NCBI GenBank assembly: GCA_928724745.1
Contig: CAKMXJ010000039.1
Span: 806,001 to 870,000 of the forward strand
DNA: 64,000 nucleotides
Reading direction: 5' to 3'
Origin: Anthracocystis setariae
Taxonomy: Eukaryota > Basidiomycota > Ustilaginomycetes > Ustilaginales > Ustilaginaceae
The translations under genes were made by a program, and so were the position numbers. How positions within the stretch are numbered: the stretch's first letter is position 1; every line of letters begins with the position of its first letter. Under the pieces are notes generated by a model. It was not told where the DNA came from. It saw only the letters and a list, made by a program, of their open reading frames with translations, and ran no database searches. Shown in pieces: positions 31,464 through 41,244 of this stretch.

Positions 31464-33776
31464 GCGCATCTGCGGCTTGGTATCTCCCCCCTTTTTATAT
31501 CTCTCGCCCTCTCTCTTGCCCCAAGCTTCCCTGGTTCCCCCTTTTCTTAGCTTCTTTCGCACGATGATTTGACGTTGCCTAGACGACCATTTCACCTGCG
31601 CCTCATTTTGGCTGGTCCTATGTGATCAGCTTTCAGCGGGCTTGCTTGGTACGCTGCAAAAGCTTCTGCATACTTTGTACTCAACGCAACTTTCCAACAA
31701 GCTTGTTCTTGTTCGGGATGAAAAAAATATCATCATCGGCCTCTGTGCCTCTTCGCCTCACACTTGTCTTATGAGTTGTGTTATGTTGGTGTCTTATGCG
31801 ATCCAGAGTTCCCGAGCGTCATGGGGTTGCACTGTAGCTGGTCGACTACGGATTCCGCCGTGCCGTGGAGAGCTGTCAAGTTGTCGTCCGAGCATCAGGG
31901 ATGGATGGAAACAGAACAGGTTGTTAGACCGTACTTTACTCTGAGGGTGAGAAAATTCGGATTGCTGCGGTCATGTCGAACCCCGGACCCGCAAGGGACC
32001 GGTCGCGCTAGCTTTGGCAGTCAAACCATTTCGACATTTTGATACAGCGCTTATGCGATAGCTTGCAACTTCAGCATGATCCTCAAGCCATTGTCGCACG
32101 GTTGAAATGGTCTGAACTGTTGCGACGACAGAGACAGTGGGTACAAGACCTGAAGAAGGCGTATCGCGACGTTGGGTTTGGGTTGAAGGCTCGTTAGCTC
32201 CTCGTACGTGTAAAGGTCGTCTGCCTACCTCGATGCGAGCTGATCGACTTTTTTTTTGTGCTCGAAGAAAGCCGCCGCTCCATTCGAAAGGGTGAGGCCA
32301 AATTTTGTATTGAAGAAATCTCGTTCGAGTCTTGGTGCGAATACAAAAATTTAAAGCCAAGCCAACTGCCTCGAAAATGAATCCGTCGAGCCGAAAGTCA
32401 GAAGGGCAGAAAACAGGAAGAAAATCACTTGAGGAAGGAAAAGGAAAACGGCAGTTGCGCAGAGAGAGAGAGAGGTGCCCATTTCGGGGTTGTTGGCTTG
32501 CCGTAGCGTAGACAAGCGGTGTAACTGTAGCAGAGAAAAGCAAAAGCTCACGAGCAGAAGCAGAGACAGAGAAGAGCCTCCTTGTCGTCGTCGTTAGCCC
32601 GTGTCTTGAGGGCTGTCCTCGCTGTCCAGCAAGCTTTCCTTTCACTCCCTTCACCCTGTCCTCTCGGTATCCTGTACCTGCATCCTATCCTTTGACGGAA
32701 AGTACGTGTCATCGCCATCGCCATCCTAGACAAGCGGCCATCGCTTCTGCATCCTTTTTCGACCCCTTCAGCCACGGCGCCAGCTCGTACAGAATTTGAC
32801 GTTCCAATCGAACGACAACAGCACCTCGACAGTTTGCCAAATCATCGATCAACCTGCCATTGCGCCCCTAATCCCGAGAGTCGTCCAAATACAGCTCAGC
32901 GGATCATGGAGAAACGGTAGCAACCTCCAGCAGGTCGAAACGAGCGATTGCATTCCAAGTGTGTCTGGCCTCATTTCGTACGGTGGTAGGAGGTGGTACC
33001 AAGCTTGCATCCCTTCTCTTCGTGTCCAACACCATCGCCGTTGCCTCATCGCGACACCTTACACCGATTCGCAACACTCGACTGACTCGATTCCTTCTCA
33101 TCCTCCTCGCCGACATTTTCCGACCCCCTTTCACGCCTTTGACAGACCGCTCTCGCGTTTCACTCCTTTTTAGAAGGTTAGTATCCTTGAACCTGCTGCA
33201 TTCCAGCCAATGTGCCCTCCAACCAGTGTCGATCATCTTCAGCGACCTCTCACTGCCGACAATCTGGCTCTGTCAATGGAGCTACGTATGAAGTCCGACG
33301 GCCCTTGCGGTCATCAGCACGCGCGATCTCAACATCTTGATGAGGCAGTATCTCTCAAAGCAATCCACATTAGGGATCTATCACCCAGATCTCTCGGAAG
33401 CAGATCTCCTCGCGGCCAGCTCGGGAAACTCCATTATTGAAGCAAGGTGTCCATGGTCGACGAACCTTGTCTTCACCTCGGTGTAGCGTTGCATATCGAC
33501 CTGGATGTTCGAGCTCACTGCTCTTACCAAGTATGACTCGATTGGTCATCGGCGTCATCGACTCGCCGGCTTCAGCCTTCTCAGTGCTGGCTACTTTGGT
33601 CGCGATCTGCAACCGTGTGGCTATCGCATCACAAAGAGAACAGACACATTGGCTCGACACACTGGAACATTTCTACTCTGGTTGTAAATACAGAATTGCT
33701 GACAACGGCTTCATCGCACTGCCCCCTTTCCACCATCACAGTCTACGCCCGAAAGGATCAAAGACGACCGTACGCC
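31464..33776. other. Long intergenic region RPS3 / STM1-like
   Basis: About 2.3 kb with no convincing coding region on either strand; the longest frames have no family-like content. A (GA)n patch lies at 32461-32474. The pyrimidine-rich DNA from about 33050 may be leader sequence or leader introns of the next gene. Confidence 0.45.
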
Positions 33777-34769
33777 ATGTCGGTCGCAAACAGAAACCCT
33801 TTCGCCATCCTCGGTGGTAAGTCTCAGCCAGTTCGACGCACGACTGTGTGCCATGTCTTGATTCCTCGTCATCAATTTCGTCATGCATGCTAATTCTTAC
33901 TTCTCCTTTCTCAAACATGTTGGTTGACAGACGACGGTGAGGACGTCGCCGCCCCCAAGGCCGCTCCCGCCAAGGCCGCCGCCCCTGCCCCTGCCGCTGC
34001 ACCCCAGCCCCAGCGCAACATCCCCGGTGCCGGCAACCAGCGCCGTGGTGGTGCCCGCAACGGTGCTGCCCGCGCCGCCCCCGCTGCCGACGCCGCCGAA
34101 GGTGAGCAGCAGAAGGACGCCCGTGGTGGCCGTCCCCGCAACGGCGAGAGCCGTGGCCGTGGTGGTCGCGGTCGCGGCCGTGGTGCCCCCCGAGGCCGTG
34201 CTTTCGACCGTCACTCGCAGACCGACCGTGTCGACTCGCAGAAGGCTGTCGCCCAGGCTTGGGGCGGTGAGGACGGCAAGAAGGAGCTCGACGTCGAGCA
34301 GAAGGCCGAGGCCGACGCTAAGGCTGAGGGCGCCGAGGCAGCTGTTGCTACTCCGGCTGAGGAGAAGGCGCCCGAGGAGGAAGAGGACAAGACTTTGACC
34401 CTCGACCAGTACCTTGCCGCTCAGGCCAACAAGAAGCTCAACATCGAGAGCAAGGCTCCGCGTGAGGTCAACGACGACTCTGCTTACGCCAAGTTTGCCA
34501 AGCACGAGAAGCAGGAGGTGGACTACTTTGCCTCGACCAAGACGCAGAAGACCAAGAGCCGCACCCACAAGGAGAAGCAGATCCTCGAGATCGAGCAGAC
34601 CTTCAACCAGCCTGCTGTTCAGCGTAGCGGCCGTGGCGGTGCCCGTGGCGGCAACCGTGGTGCTCCCCGTGGTGAGCGTGGTGCCGGCCGTGGTCGTGGT
34701 GGCCGCGGTGGCCGTGGCAACGCCTCGGTCAACCTTGCCGACAAGAACGCTTTCCCCTCGCTTGCCTAA
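33777..34769 (+). CDS. STM1: Stm1/SERBP1 (HABP4)-family RGG RNA-binding protein
   Basis: Ribosome-associated clamp protein; Stm1/SERBP1 occupy the mRNA channel of idle 80S ribosomes. Exons 33777-33816 and 33931-34769 (donor GTAAGT, acceptor GACAG) join through G|AC to 292 residues. The N-terminus MSVANRNPFAILG matches the family start. An Ala/Pro-rich linker precedes a first RGG block (GRGGRGRGRGAPRGRAFDRH). The central HABP4-like domain has RVDSQKAVAQAWG and later LTLDQYLAAQANKK. A second RGG block follows, and the end NLADKNAFPSLA is the typical terminus. Strong C-ending codon bias suggests high expression. Confidence 0.92.
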
Positions 34770-35724
34770 ATCAGGCCGCGAGACAAGCCAGCAAGCAGTG
34801 TTGCTCGAGGTCTGTGCTTGACACAATCTTGGTGCTGATCAATCCACCAACATTCGCCTTGTTGCCAATCCACCGAGCGGAGGGCTCCGCCAATACAGAT
34901 GCTCATCTCTTTTTATGGCTTCTCTCGGCTCAAGACTTGTTCACCATTCCACTGGCACCTTCGTCAAGTTGGGATGTATGCTTCACGTCGACCAAAACCT
35001 ATTTGCACCCTTACCTGCGGCATCCCCAAAATTAGCAGATTGTACACTTCTCTTTGTTGTGAGGTTCTTCGCGTTGCTTCCAAGAGATACGTTTCCGGAC
35101 GAAGCCTGAGATCGCGGTGCGAGTTAAGAATGCGTTGTCGAGTGAGACGCTACATGGAGCTCCTATTATCGTCGTCATCCGATAGGAGAAGCAACGACGA
35201 TGTTGCTACAGAAGAGCACGGTACACAAAGCAACATGAATGAGGTATCGTTGAATAGGATATTGCGTCGTGGGGCCAAAGCTTTTACGATACTAGCCTCT
35301 GCAAGGGTTCGATTCATATGCGATCGGGAATACAGTCACACAAAAGCGGATTACCAACCATAAAGCTGCTTTTCGATTTAAAGTACTCTTTGCCTGCTGC
35401 TGACGATGCCCCTGAGCGGCTGGCTAACTGAGAAAGCAAGGCGGCGCGTTCCACGGTATACAGTAGTAGCGCTTCCAGCCAGCTGCCTTTTTTTTTTCGG
35501 TGTTGGCTGGATTAAGGGGTTTCAACAAAGCAGTGTTGGTTGGGTACGGTAGCAGCCTTGAAAGGTTGCAGAGTGAATCACATTCACTCGTCTGTAAATT
35601 TTGGCTGAAACACGAGAATAGGGGTTCAGTACGCTACAATTTTGACTGTTGAAGTGGAGCTGCGCAGCGCTGCCAAATTGTGCATGTGCATCTAAATTTC
35701 CGAGTTGAGGTGCGTTCCACTCGC

Positions 35725-35771
<47 letters not shown>

Positions 35772-36133
35772 AGGATCAAGTTTCGGAGGGCTCCTACATT
35801 CGAGCTTTCATCGAGTCAGTTGATTGCTTGATTGCTTGATTGCTTGCTCAGCATCGTCCCTTCCCTTCCACATCCATCCCGAATCCTTCATCTCAGTTCA
35901 GCTCAAGCTTTGCGCCACGTCTGCGCCATTGCGCTTTCGTGTCCAGAGCTGCGACTCGTTCAAGCATCAAGCCTGCCCTCGCCTCGTGCTTGGGCCGCTT
36001 TCCTCCTACCACACCGAGACGACTGGACACTCGCTCACGATCACGACATACAACCAACGTCCATACATAACGATTTGATGATATACCAAAGCAGTACCAT
36101 CCCATCTTTGTCCTAATTAAGTCACGAGCCATC
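34770..36133. other. Intergenic region STM1-like / alpha-arrestin
   Basis: About 1.36 kb. It holds a TACAGTA at 35459, a TGC triplet run at 35731-35770 and three TTGATTGC-type units near 35819-35847. The rest looks like leader DNA, with no gene seen. Confidence 0.5.
35731..35770. repeat. (TGC)n trinucleotide repeat, non-coding
   Basis: About 13 perfect TGC units, 360 bases upstream of the arrestin gene. The opposite-strand frame would read polySer/Gln but shows no protein features. Confidence 0.9.
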
Positions 36134-39100
36134 ATGTTTGCACCTCCCAACCCTATCCTCAATAGCCGCCCAACGTCGGCCGTCGGCTACCACAACCACC
36201 CAAACAACGCGCAGTATGACCTCCCTCGGTCTCCAATGCCGCACGAGCAACCTCTACAGCGAAACAACTCATTCTCATGGAAGCACGAGCTCGGTCTTCC
36301 ACCACCGCCTAGCGAGATCGATGCGCTTGGCAATTCTATCGACCTTGCCCTGATCCCTCATGCCCGTCCCGCCTCTCGTGCTCGCACCGAATCTCCAGCA
36401 GCCCGGATCCCATCTCGCTACGACCTTGAGTTTGGCGGTCTCGAAGATCCAGCAGAACAGCGCGATCGTACACAGGATCACATGAACATGGTCACCAAGC
36501 ATCCAAAAGTCAAGATCGACGTCGTACTCAGCAGCAACATCTTTGAAGCCGGCGGTGCCATCAGTGGCAAAATCGAGCTCACATGTACCACAAGCCAAAG
36601 GCTTAGGATCGGTGAGATCGCTGTGGAGCTCGAGGCAGTTGAGCAACTCACCTCTCGCGACCATGCCGCAACCCAACTTTTCCTCTACAATCGCACCATG
36701 TTCCAAGGTGATAAGCTGCCTCCATCCAATGCCGTACTTCCAGCGGCGCCGGTCAATGGCTACTGGACCGCACGAAAAGGTCGCACCTCGTTTCCTTTCA
36801 CCTTCCGACTGCCCAAGTCGGCGCCATCTTGCACCACTTTTGCCGGCAACGCTTCGCTTCGTTACGGTCTCAAGGCCACTGTCCAGACATGGTACAATGA
36901 CGACAAGATGATCGTAACAGCGCGAAGAGAGGCATTCGTCCTCGAAAAATGGTCCGATCAGTTTCATCCTCGCTTCCGCGAGCCAGTCGAAGCGGTTGGA
37001 GATACACGTCTCTTCATGGGTGGCAACGGTGCCGTATGGCTCGAGGCTGGTGTCACCGAGCGACTCTTCTGGGGAGGCGGTCAGATGTTGATAAGATGTG
37101 GTGTCAAGAACAACACTCAACGCCACCTCAGTGGCATCAAGGTCGCATTGGCTCGACGACTCATCTTCCCCGTCGGCAGTCCCGAAGGTCTGCATGATGG
37201 CCCCGACGTCATCTCTCTCGAACCCCGCATCACCGAGATCGTGCACGATCAGGTCTTCAAGGGACGCGAGTACGAGTTCGGTCCCAATGATGAGTCCGTC
37301 TGCACTGTTGCAGTCGATATCCCTAGAGATCTTCGCACTATTCGCAAGACACGCCTGTTCGAGGTACGCACTTTTGCTCTCGTCAGCCTCCTTCTTGGCT
37401 CCTTTGCCAAGGATCTCACCGTTGAAATCCCTATCTACGTCGCACACACGGCCAGCATTCAGCAGCCGGCTGAGCCAACCCTAGATAATCTTCATGGTCC
37501 ACCCCTAAGTGCGGCTCCTCAACGTCCTCATTCATCCATGGGCCACCCGCGATTGCCACCTCATGAGCATGCGCACCACCCGCACCAGCATCACCAGCAT
37601 CACCAGCATCACCAGCATCACCAGCATCACCAGCATCACCAGCATCACCAATATCACCAGCGTCCTCCGGCACAGCCTCATCTCGCAGATCCACATCTGG
37701 AATCGGGAATGCTCGAAGTTGAGCGTCTTACGGCAGAACGCGGCTGGTCACCGGCGCCCATGTTCGACTCCATTGGCAGGGCTGGACCATCGTCGAGACC
37801 CGCTAGCACCGCTCCCGGTATGATCCAGCTCCCGTCTCAGACACAACCCTTTGCCCTCGGGCCTGATGGCAATCTTGTCTGGAATCCAGCCTCGAACAGC
37901 TGGAATGCCAGTCAGTTCATCACACCACCAGCAGCCGGCCACATGGTCCAACGGCCGGTGAATGCGGCTCCAGAAGTCTTCCAGAATGTCGCTCCCCCGC
38001 AGCCTTTGCTCCACACTCCTGGGGGACCAAGTGATGCCGCAAATTGGGTGGCTGCACAACGAGCGATGTCGACGTCCCCTGGTCCCAACAACATGATGCA
38101 CCGGGAACCTGTCGCTCTTCCTCATCAGGCACCAGTGACCTTCCCGGATCATACTGTAGGCACACATCCTGTCGGCGGATTCCACGACCCAGTCGCAGAC
38201 CAAGCTTCCTTCCGGGGCCCACCATCCCATCATGCTGGTCTTCAGAACGTCAGCCACGAAACTCTGCCGGCGATGCCAGAGCCGCAGTCCATTCCCGTTC
38301 CCAACACATATACGCAGCAATACTCGGCCCCTCCACCGCAGCCACAGATCTCCGCCTACTTGAGTGCGCCACCCCCGATTGCAGGATTAGCCACGATAGA
38401 TGAAGATGGCGAGTCTCAGGCAGGTACGGTCAAGACCCTGCCCAAGCTTCGCACCGTTGGCAAGACTGGTACCAAAGGCGCTAATGGTAACAGTGTCTCG
38501 CGCAACAATATCGAGCAGTTCGAGGCCATGGCCGCAGCGGAAGAGGATGAGGAAGCCGTCAAGAGGCAGATGATTGCCATGGGAATGCAACCAGATGAGG
38601 ATGCTTTCCGGGACACGCGGAGCAAAGCGGCCAACTTGACATCCGATCCGTCTCCCAAAGTACAGGCACCAGCGCCTGATGGATCGTCTGGTCGTCAGGT
38701 TGAATCCTCGCAGGCATCCTCGACCGGCACATACAGGCTGAAGGCCAGCGACATTTTCGACACTGCTCCAGCACAGACCGAAGATCTTGGAACGCCTCGT
38801 CACGATGCAGTCCCTCTGGACAACGAGGCAAACGAAGTTGGTCGGGCCGAATCTAGCGTGTCTGGAAACCCTACGGCCGAGAATCGCGGCAATCTCACTC
38901 GTCATCCATCGGCTACATCGTTGCGTGGCTCCGCATCGTCTCACGGCATTGGGTTGCAGGCTCTTGAATCCACGTTGGTGCGGTCAACCACACCGCAGAT
39001 CAACTCAAACTCGCGTGCCTCTGCGACCATGGCCAACGTAGCTCCAGCTAAAAGCACTTCTAGTCCGCTAGCTTTGCCTTCTTTGCGACAAGACGAGACT

Positions 39101-41014
39101 CCGAGGTCACGCAAGGACAGCGCTTTGCGTGCAGCTGCTCTTGCCCGTGAAGAAGCCGAGCGCAGAAGTGCTGAGCAGCAAGCACAGGCAGCGTTGGAGC
39201 GGGAGAGACAGAGACAAGCTGAGCAGGAACGACTTGCTGCCGAGGCGGAGAAAGAGGCGGCAGCCAAGGAAGCCAAGCGTATTCGCATGGAAGAGCAACA
39301 AAGGCAGGAACGGGAGAGGATCGCAGAACAGGCTCGTCGACAGCGCGAACTTCGTGAGCAGGAGGAGGAGCGTCGCCGAGCAGAGGCGGAGAGAGTTGCC
39401 AAGGAGCAGCTGTTACAAAGGCAGAAGCAGGAGCAAGAGGAGCGAGCTCGGCAAGAACGTCGAGCCGCCGAGGCGGCAGCTGCTCAACGTGCTGAGCAGG
39501 AAAGAGCCAGAGAGTCAAGGCAAGCGGCTGAAGCTGCCAGTGCAAAAGCACCGTCCTGCAGTGCGCGTACCGAAAGGATCCAGGCTGCCATTTCATCGGC
39601 AACCGCCTCGATCCCGCCCTCTGTTCCATCAAAGACCAAAGTTTTGGACTTTTCTATGCCGAGCAAGACCAGTGATGTCGATCGTCTAGCGCTGCGGAAG
39701 CAAGCCGTTAATCGTATCGACGGATGGCTTTCCAACGCCAGCAGCCCCAAAACCTCACCCATCAATTCGCCCGGTACACCTAGCGCATCTGTTCTTTCTA
39801 TCTTAAGAAAGGAGGGGCCCGAGGAAATTGCTGAGCGCAAGACTCAGGTCCCATTGCTGTCCTCATACCGCTCAGCATCGCAGGTGGCAACTCCGCTGCG
39901 GGAAAGCGGGCCAGCGCTTTCTCCGAAGGTCCAAGGTGGTATGCCAAAGTCGCGCACAGTGGCCGATCTTTCGTCTACCAAGGCTACGACTGCAGCACAG
40001 AAGGCCTCCGCAGCGCAGGACGAACCTGTACCCCAGCTCTCGCCGGAATTGAGAGCTCTGGTTGACAGCTCCGAAATTCGACCTGCTCGCAAATCAGGCA
40101 CGGCGCTCAAGGAGCATCCGATCACTCGTCGTCTTTCGGCTCTGGATTCATCCGAGAAGGCGAATGTCGTCCCCATGCCCACTGGCCCGGTGACACAGTT
40201 TTCTTCGCAGGTGAAGCGTGAGCGTGCATCTAGCGCAAAGGTACAGCCCGGTATCGAGCAGAGATTGACCCGCAACCCTGAGGCGCGCGAGGTCGGCATT
40301 CCGTCTCGAGTCGAGAAGACGCTCATGGTCGCACATACCGAAGGAACCCAGCTGAACAAGGAGGAAGCGGGTTACGATGCCCGTTCTGCTCGTGGCGGCC
40401 GAGGCGGACGGGTCGCCTCGGTCGCACAGCTTTGGTCGAAAATCGCCGGTGATGATGACGTTGGTGATTCGCTGACAGCACCTCAAGCCGACTCGGGACC
40501 GCGGTCTGCTTCACCATCGAGTGCTTGGACCGTGAAGCCGAAGCCACGACGAACTTGCAATGCAGCTGGCGGAGCGCCCGGTCTGGACTTTAGCAAGAAG
40601 GCCATGGCGGCATCGCCGACAGTGGGTGTGACGGCGATTGCTGCTGCCACGTTTGGAGGAGCCTCCAACGCGTCGAAGCCGGAAGTGCTCAAGAGTGTTG
40701 CGGCGGCTCAGTTCCTCAACACGAGCGTCTCGACACCCGTGTTTGCCAAAGTCGGTGACCCGACTGCCAAGCGTCCACTGCCCAAACCCGTGCTCCAACC
40801 GGGCGCACTACCAGCACCCCAGCTCGTGCGTCCGACAGCCATGCGAGCACACAAACCTCCAACCGCCGCCGCCGCCGCCGACACACAACCGCCATCCAAA
40901 CTCGTAGCGCTCAACTCGACCCAGACCGGTGAGCTCAAAATGAGCGGTCGCGGTACCACCAAAGCTATCGGCGAGACAAAGCTTAAAAGCCTCCGAGCAG
41001 TTTGGGGCAGCTGA
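36134..41014 (+). CDS. Large alpha-arrestin-like protein with C-terminal coiled coil
   Basis: 1626 residues in one exon. The arrestin fold spans about residues 125-435, starting VKIDVVLSSNIFEAGGAISG and including TSFPFTFRLPKSAPSC, and the arrestin-C part up to FAKDLTVEIPIYVAH. Alpha-arrestins usually guide Rsp5-type ligases to membrane transporters; here I see PPPS and PPPP stretches but no clear PPxY in the parts I read. A His/Gln repeat lies at about 480-510. A long charged coiled coil (about 990-1137, rich in EERARQERRAAEA-type sequence) follows. The last 450 residues are Ser/Ala/Lys-rich, with short conserved-looking patches (RVASVAQLWSKIAGDD). Family is confident only for the arrestin part; the extension is much longer than in yeast Art proteins. 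Confidence 0.8.
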   Translation: MFAPPNPILNSRPTSAVGYHNHPNNAQYDLPRSPMPHEQPLQRNNSFSWKHELGLPPPPSEIDALGNSIDLALIPHARPASRARTESPAARIPSRYDLEFGGLEDPAEQRDRTQDHMNMVTKHPKVKIDVVLSSNIFEAGGAISGKIELTCTTSQRLRIGEIAVELEAVEQLTSRDHAATQLFLYNRTMFQGDKLPPSNAVLPAAPVNGYWTARKGRTSFPFTFRLPKSAPSCTTFAGNASLRYGLKATVQTWYNDDKMIVTARREAFVLEKWSDQFHPRFREPVEAVGDTRLFMGGNGAVWLEAGVTERLFWGGGQMLIRCGVKNNTQRHLSGIKVALARRLIFPVGSPEGLHDGPDVISLEPRITEIVHDQVFKGREYEFGPNDESVCTVAVDIPRDLRTIRKTRLFEVRTFALVSLLLGSFAKDLTVEIPIYVAHTASIQQPAEPTLDNLHGPPLSAAPQRPHSSMGHPRLPPHEHAHHPHQHHQHHQHHQHHQHHQHHQHHQYHQRPPAQPHLADPHLESGMLEVERLTAERGWSPAPMFDSIGRAGPSSRPASTAPGMIQLPSQTQPFALGPDGNLVWNPASNSWNASQFITPPAAGHMVQRPVNAAPEVFQNVAPPQPLLHTPGGPSDAANWVAAQRAMSTSPGPNNMMHREPVALPHQAPVTFPDHTVGTHPVGGFHDPVADQASFRGPPSHHAGLQNVSHETLPAMPEPQSIPVPNTYTQQYSAPPPQPQISAYLSAPPPIAGLATIDEDGESQAGTVKTLPKLRTVGKTGTKGANGNSVSRNNIEQFEAMAAAEEDEEAVKRQMIAMGMQPDEDAFRDTRSKAANLTSDPSPKVQAPAPDGSSGRQVESSQASSTGTYRLKASDIFDTAPAQTEDLGTPRHDAVPLDNEANEVGRAESSVSGNPTAENRGNLTRHPSATSLRGSASSHGIGLQALESTLVRSTTPQINSNSRASATMANVAPAKSTSSPLALPSLRQDETPRSRKDSALRAAALAREEAERRSAEQQAQAALERERQRQAEQERLAAEAEKEAAAKEAKRIRMEEQQRQERERIAEQARRQRELREQEEERRRAEAERVAKEQLLQRQKQEQEERARQERRAAEAAAAQRAEQERARESRQAAEAASAKAPSCSARTERIQAAISSATASIPPSVPSKTKVLDFSMPSKTSDVDRLALRKQAVNRIDGWLSNASSPKTSPINSPGTPSASVLSILRKEGPEEIAERKTQVPLLSSYRSASQVATPLRESGPALSPKVQGGMPKSRTVADLSSTKATTAAQKASAAQDEPVPQLSPELRALVDSSEIRPARKSGTALKEHPITRRLSALDSSEKANVVPMPTGPVTQFSSQVKRERASSAKVQPGIEQRLTRNPEAREVGIPSRVEKTLMVAHTEGTQLNKEEAGYDARSARGGRGGRVASVAQLWSKIAGDDDVGDSLTAPQADSGPRSASPSSAWTVKPKPRRTCNAAGGAPGLDFSKKAMAASPTVGVTAIAAATFGGASNASKPEVLKSVAAAQFLNTSVSTPVFAKVGDPTAKRPLPKPVLQPGALPAPQLVRPTAMRAHKPPTAAAAADTQPPSKLVALNSTQTGELKMSGRGTTKAIGETKLKSLRAVWGS
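37575..37660 (+). repeat. CAGCATCAC nonamer repeat coding (HQH)n
   Basis: Tandem CAGCATCAC units inside the arrestin gene, coding a His/Gln run of about 28 residues. Confidence 0.85.
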
Positions 41015-41171
41015 TTTCCGCCTCCGCCCCCGCCCCCGCACTACTACTTACTTTCTTCATTCATTCATTTATTCATTTTTCAGGATCTTAGCATCATCGC
41101 ATTGCAATTCACAGTTTGTAGTGGATACACTCACATATTGGATGTGAAAATTGGGGTTTCGAACGAAAGTC

Positions 41172-41199
41172 GTGTGTGTGTGTGTGTGTGTGTGTGTGT
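41172..41199. repeat. (GT)n dinucleotide microsatellite
   Basis: About 28 bases of GT in the 230-base gap between the convergent arrestin and CMT1 genes. Confidence 0.95.
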
Positions 41200-41244
41200 T
41201 GTTCGTCACAGGACTCTACGGGAAGACCTATTTGATTTCTAAAT

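Noticed and set aside
30426..31595. 389-codon open frame antisense to RPS3
   Set aside because: It is a shadow of the strongly codon-biased RPS3 exon. The Gly/Leu/Glu-rich product mirrors the sense codons.
31971..32654. 227-codon open frame on the minus strand in the RPS3/STM1 gap
   Set aside because: It has no recognisable domain, composition unlike neighbouring proteins and no supporting context.
33897..34826. 309-codon open frame antisense to the STM1-like gene
   Set aside because: It is a shadow of the RGG/Ala-rich coding strand, giving meaningless Val/Thr/Leu repeats.
35308..35318. Second B-box-like GGTTCGATTC
   Set aside because: Flanking bases do not pair as a T stem, and no upstream A box was found.
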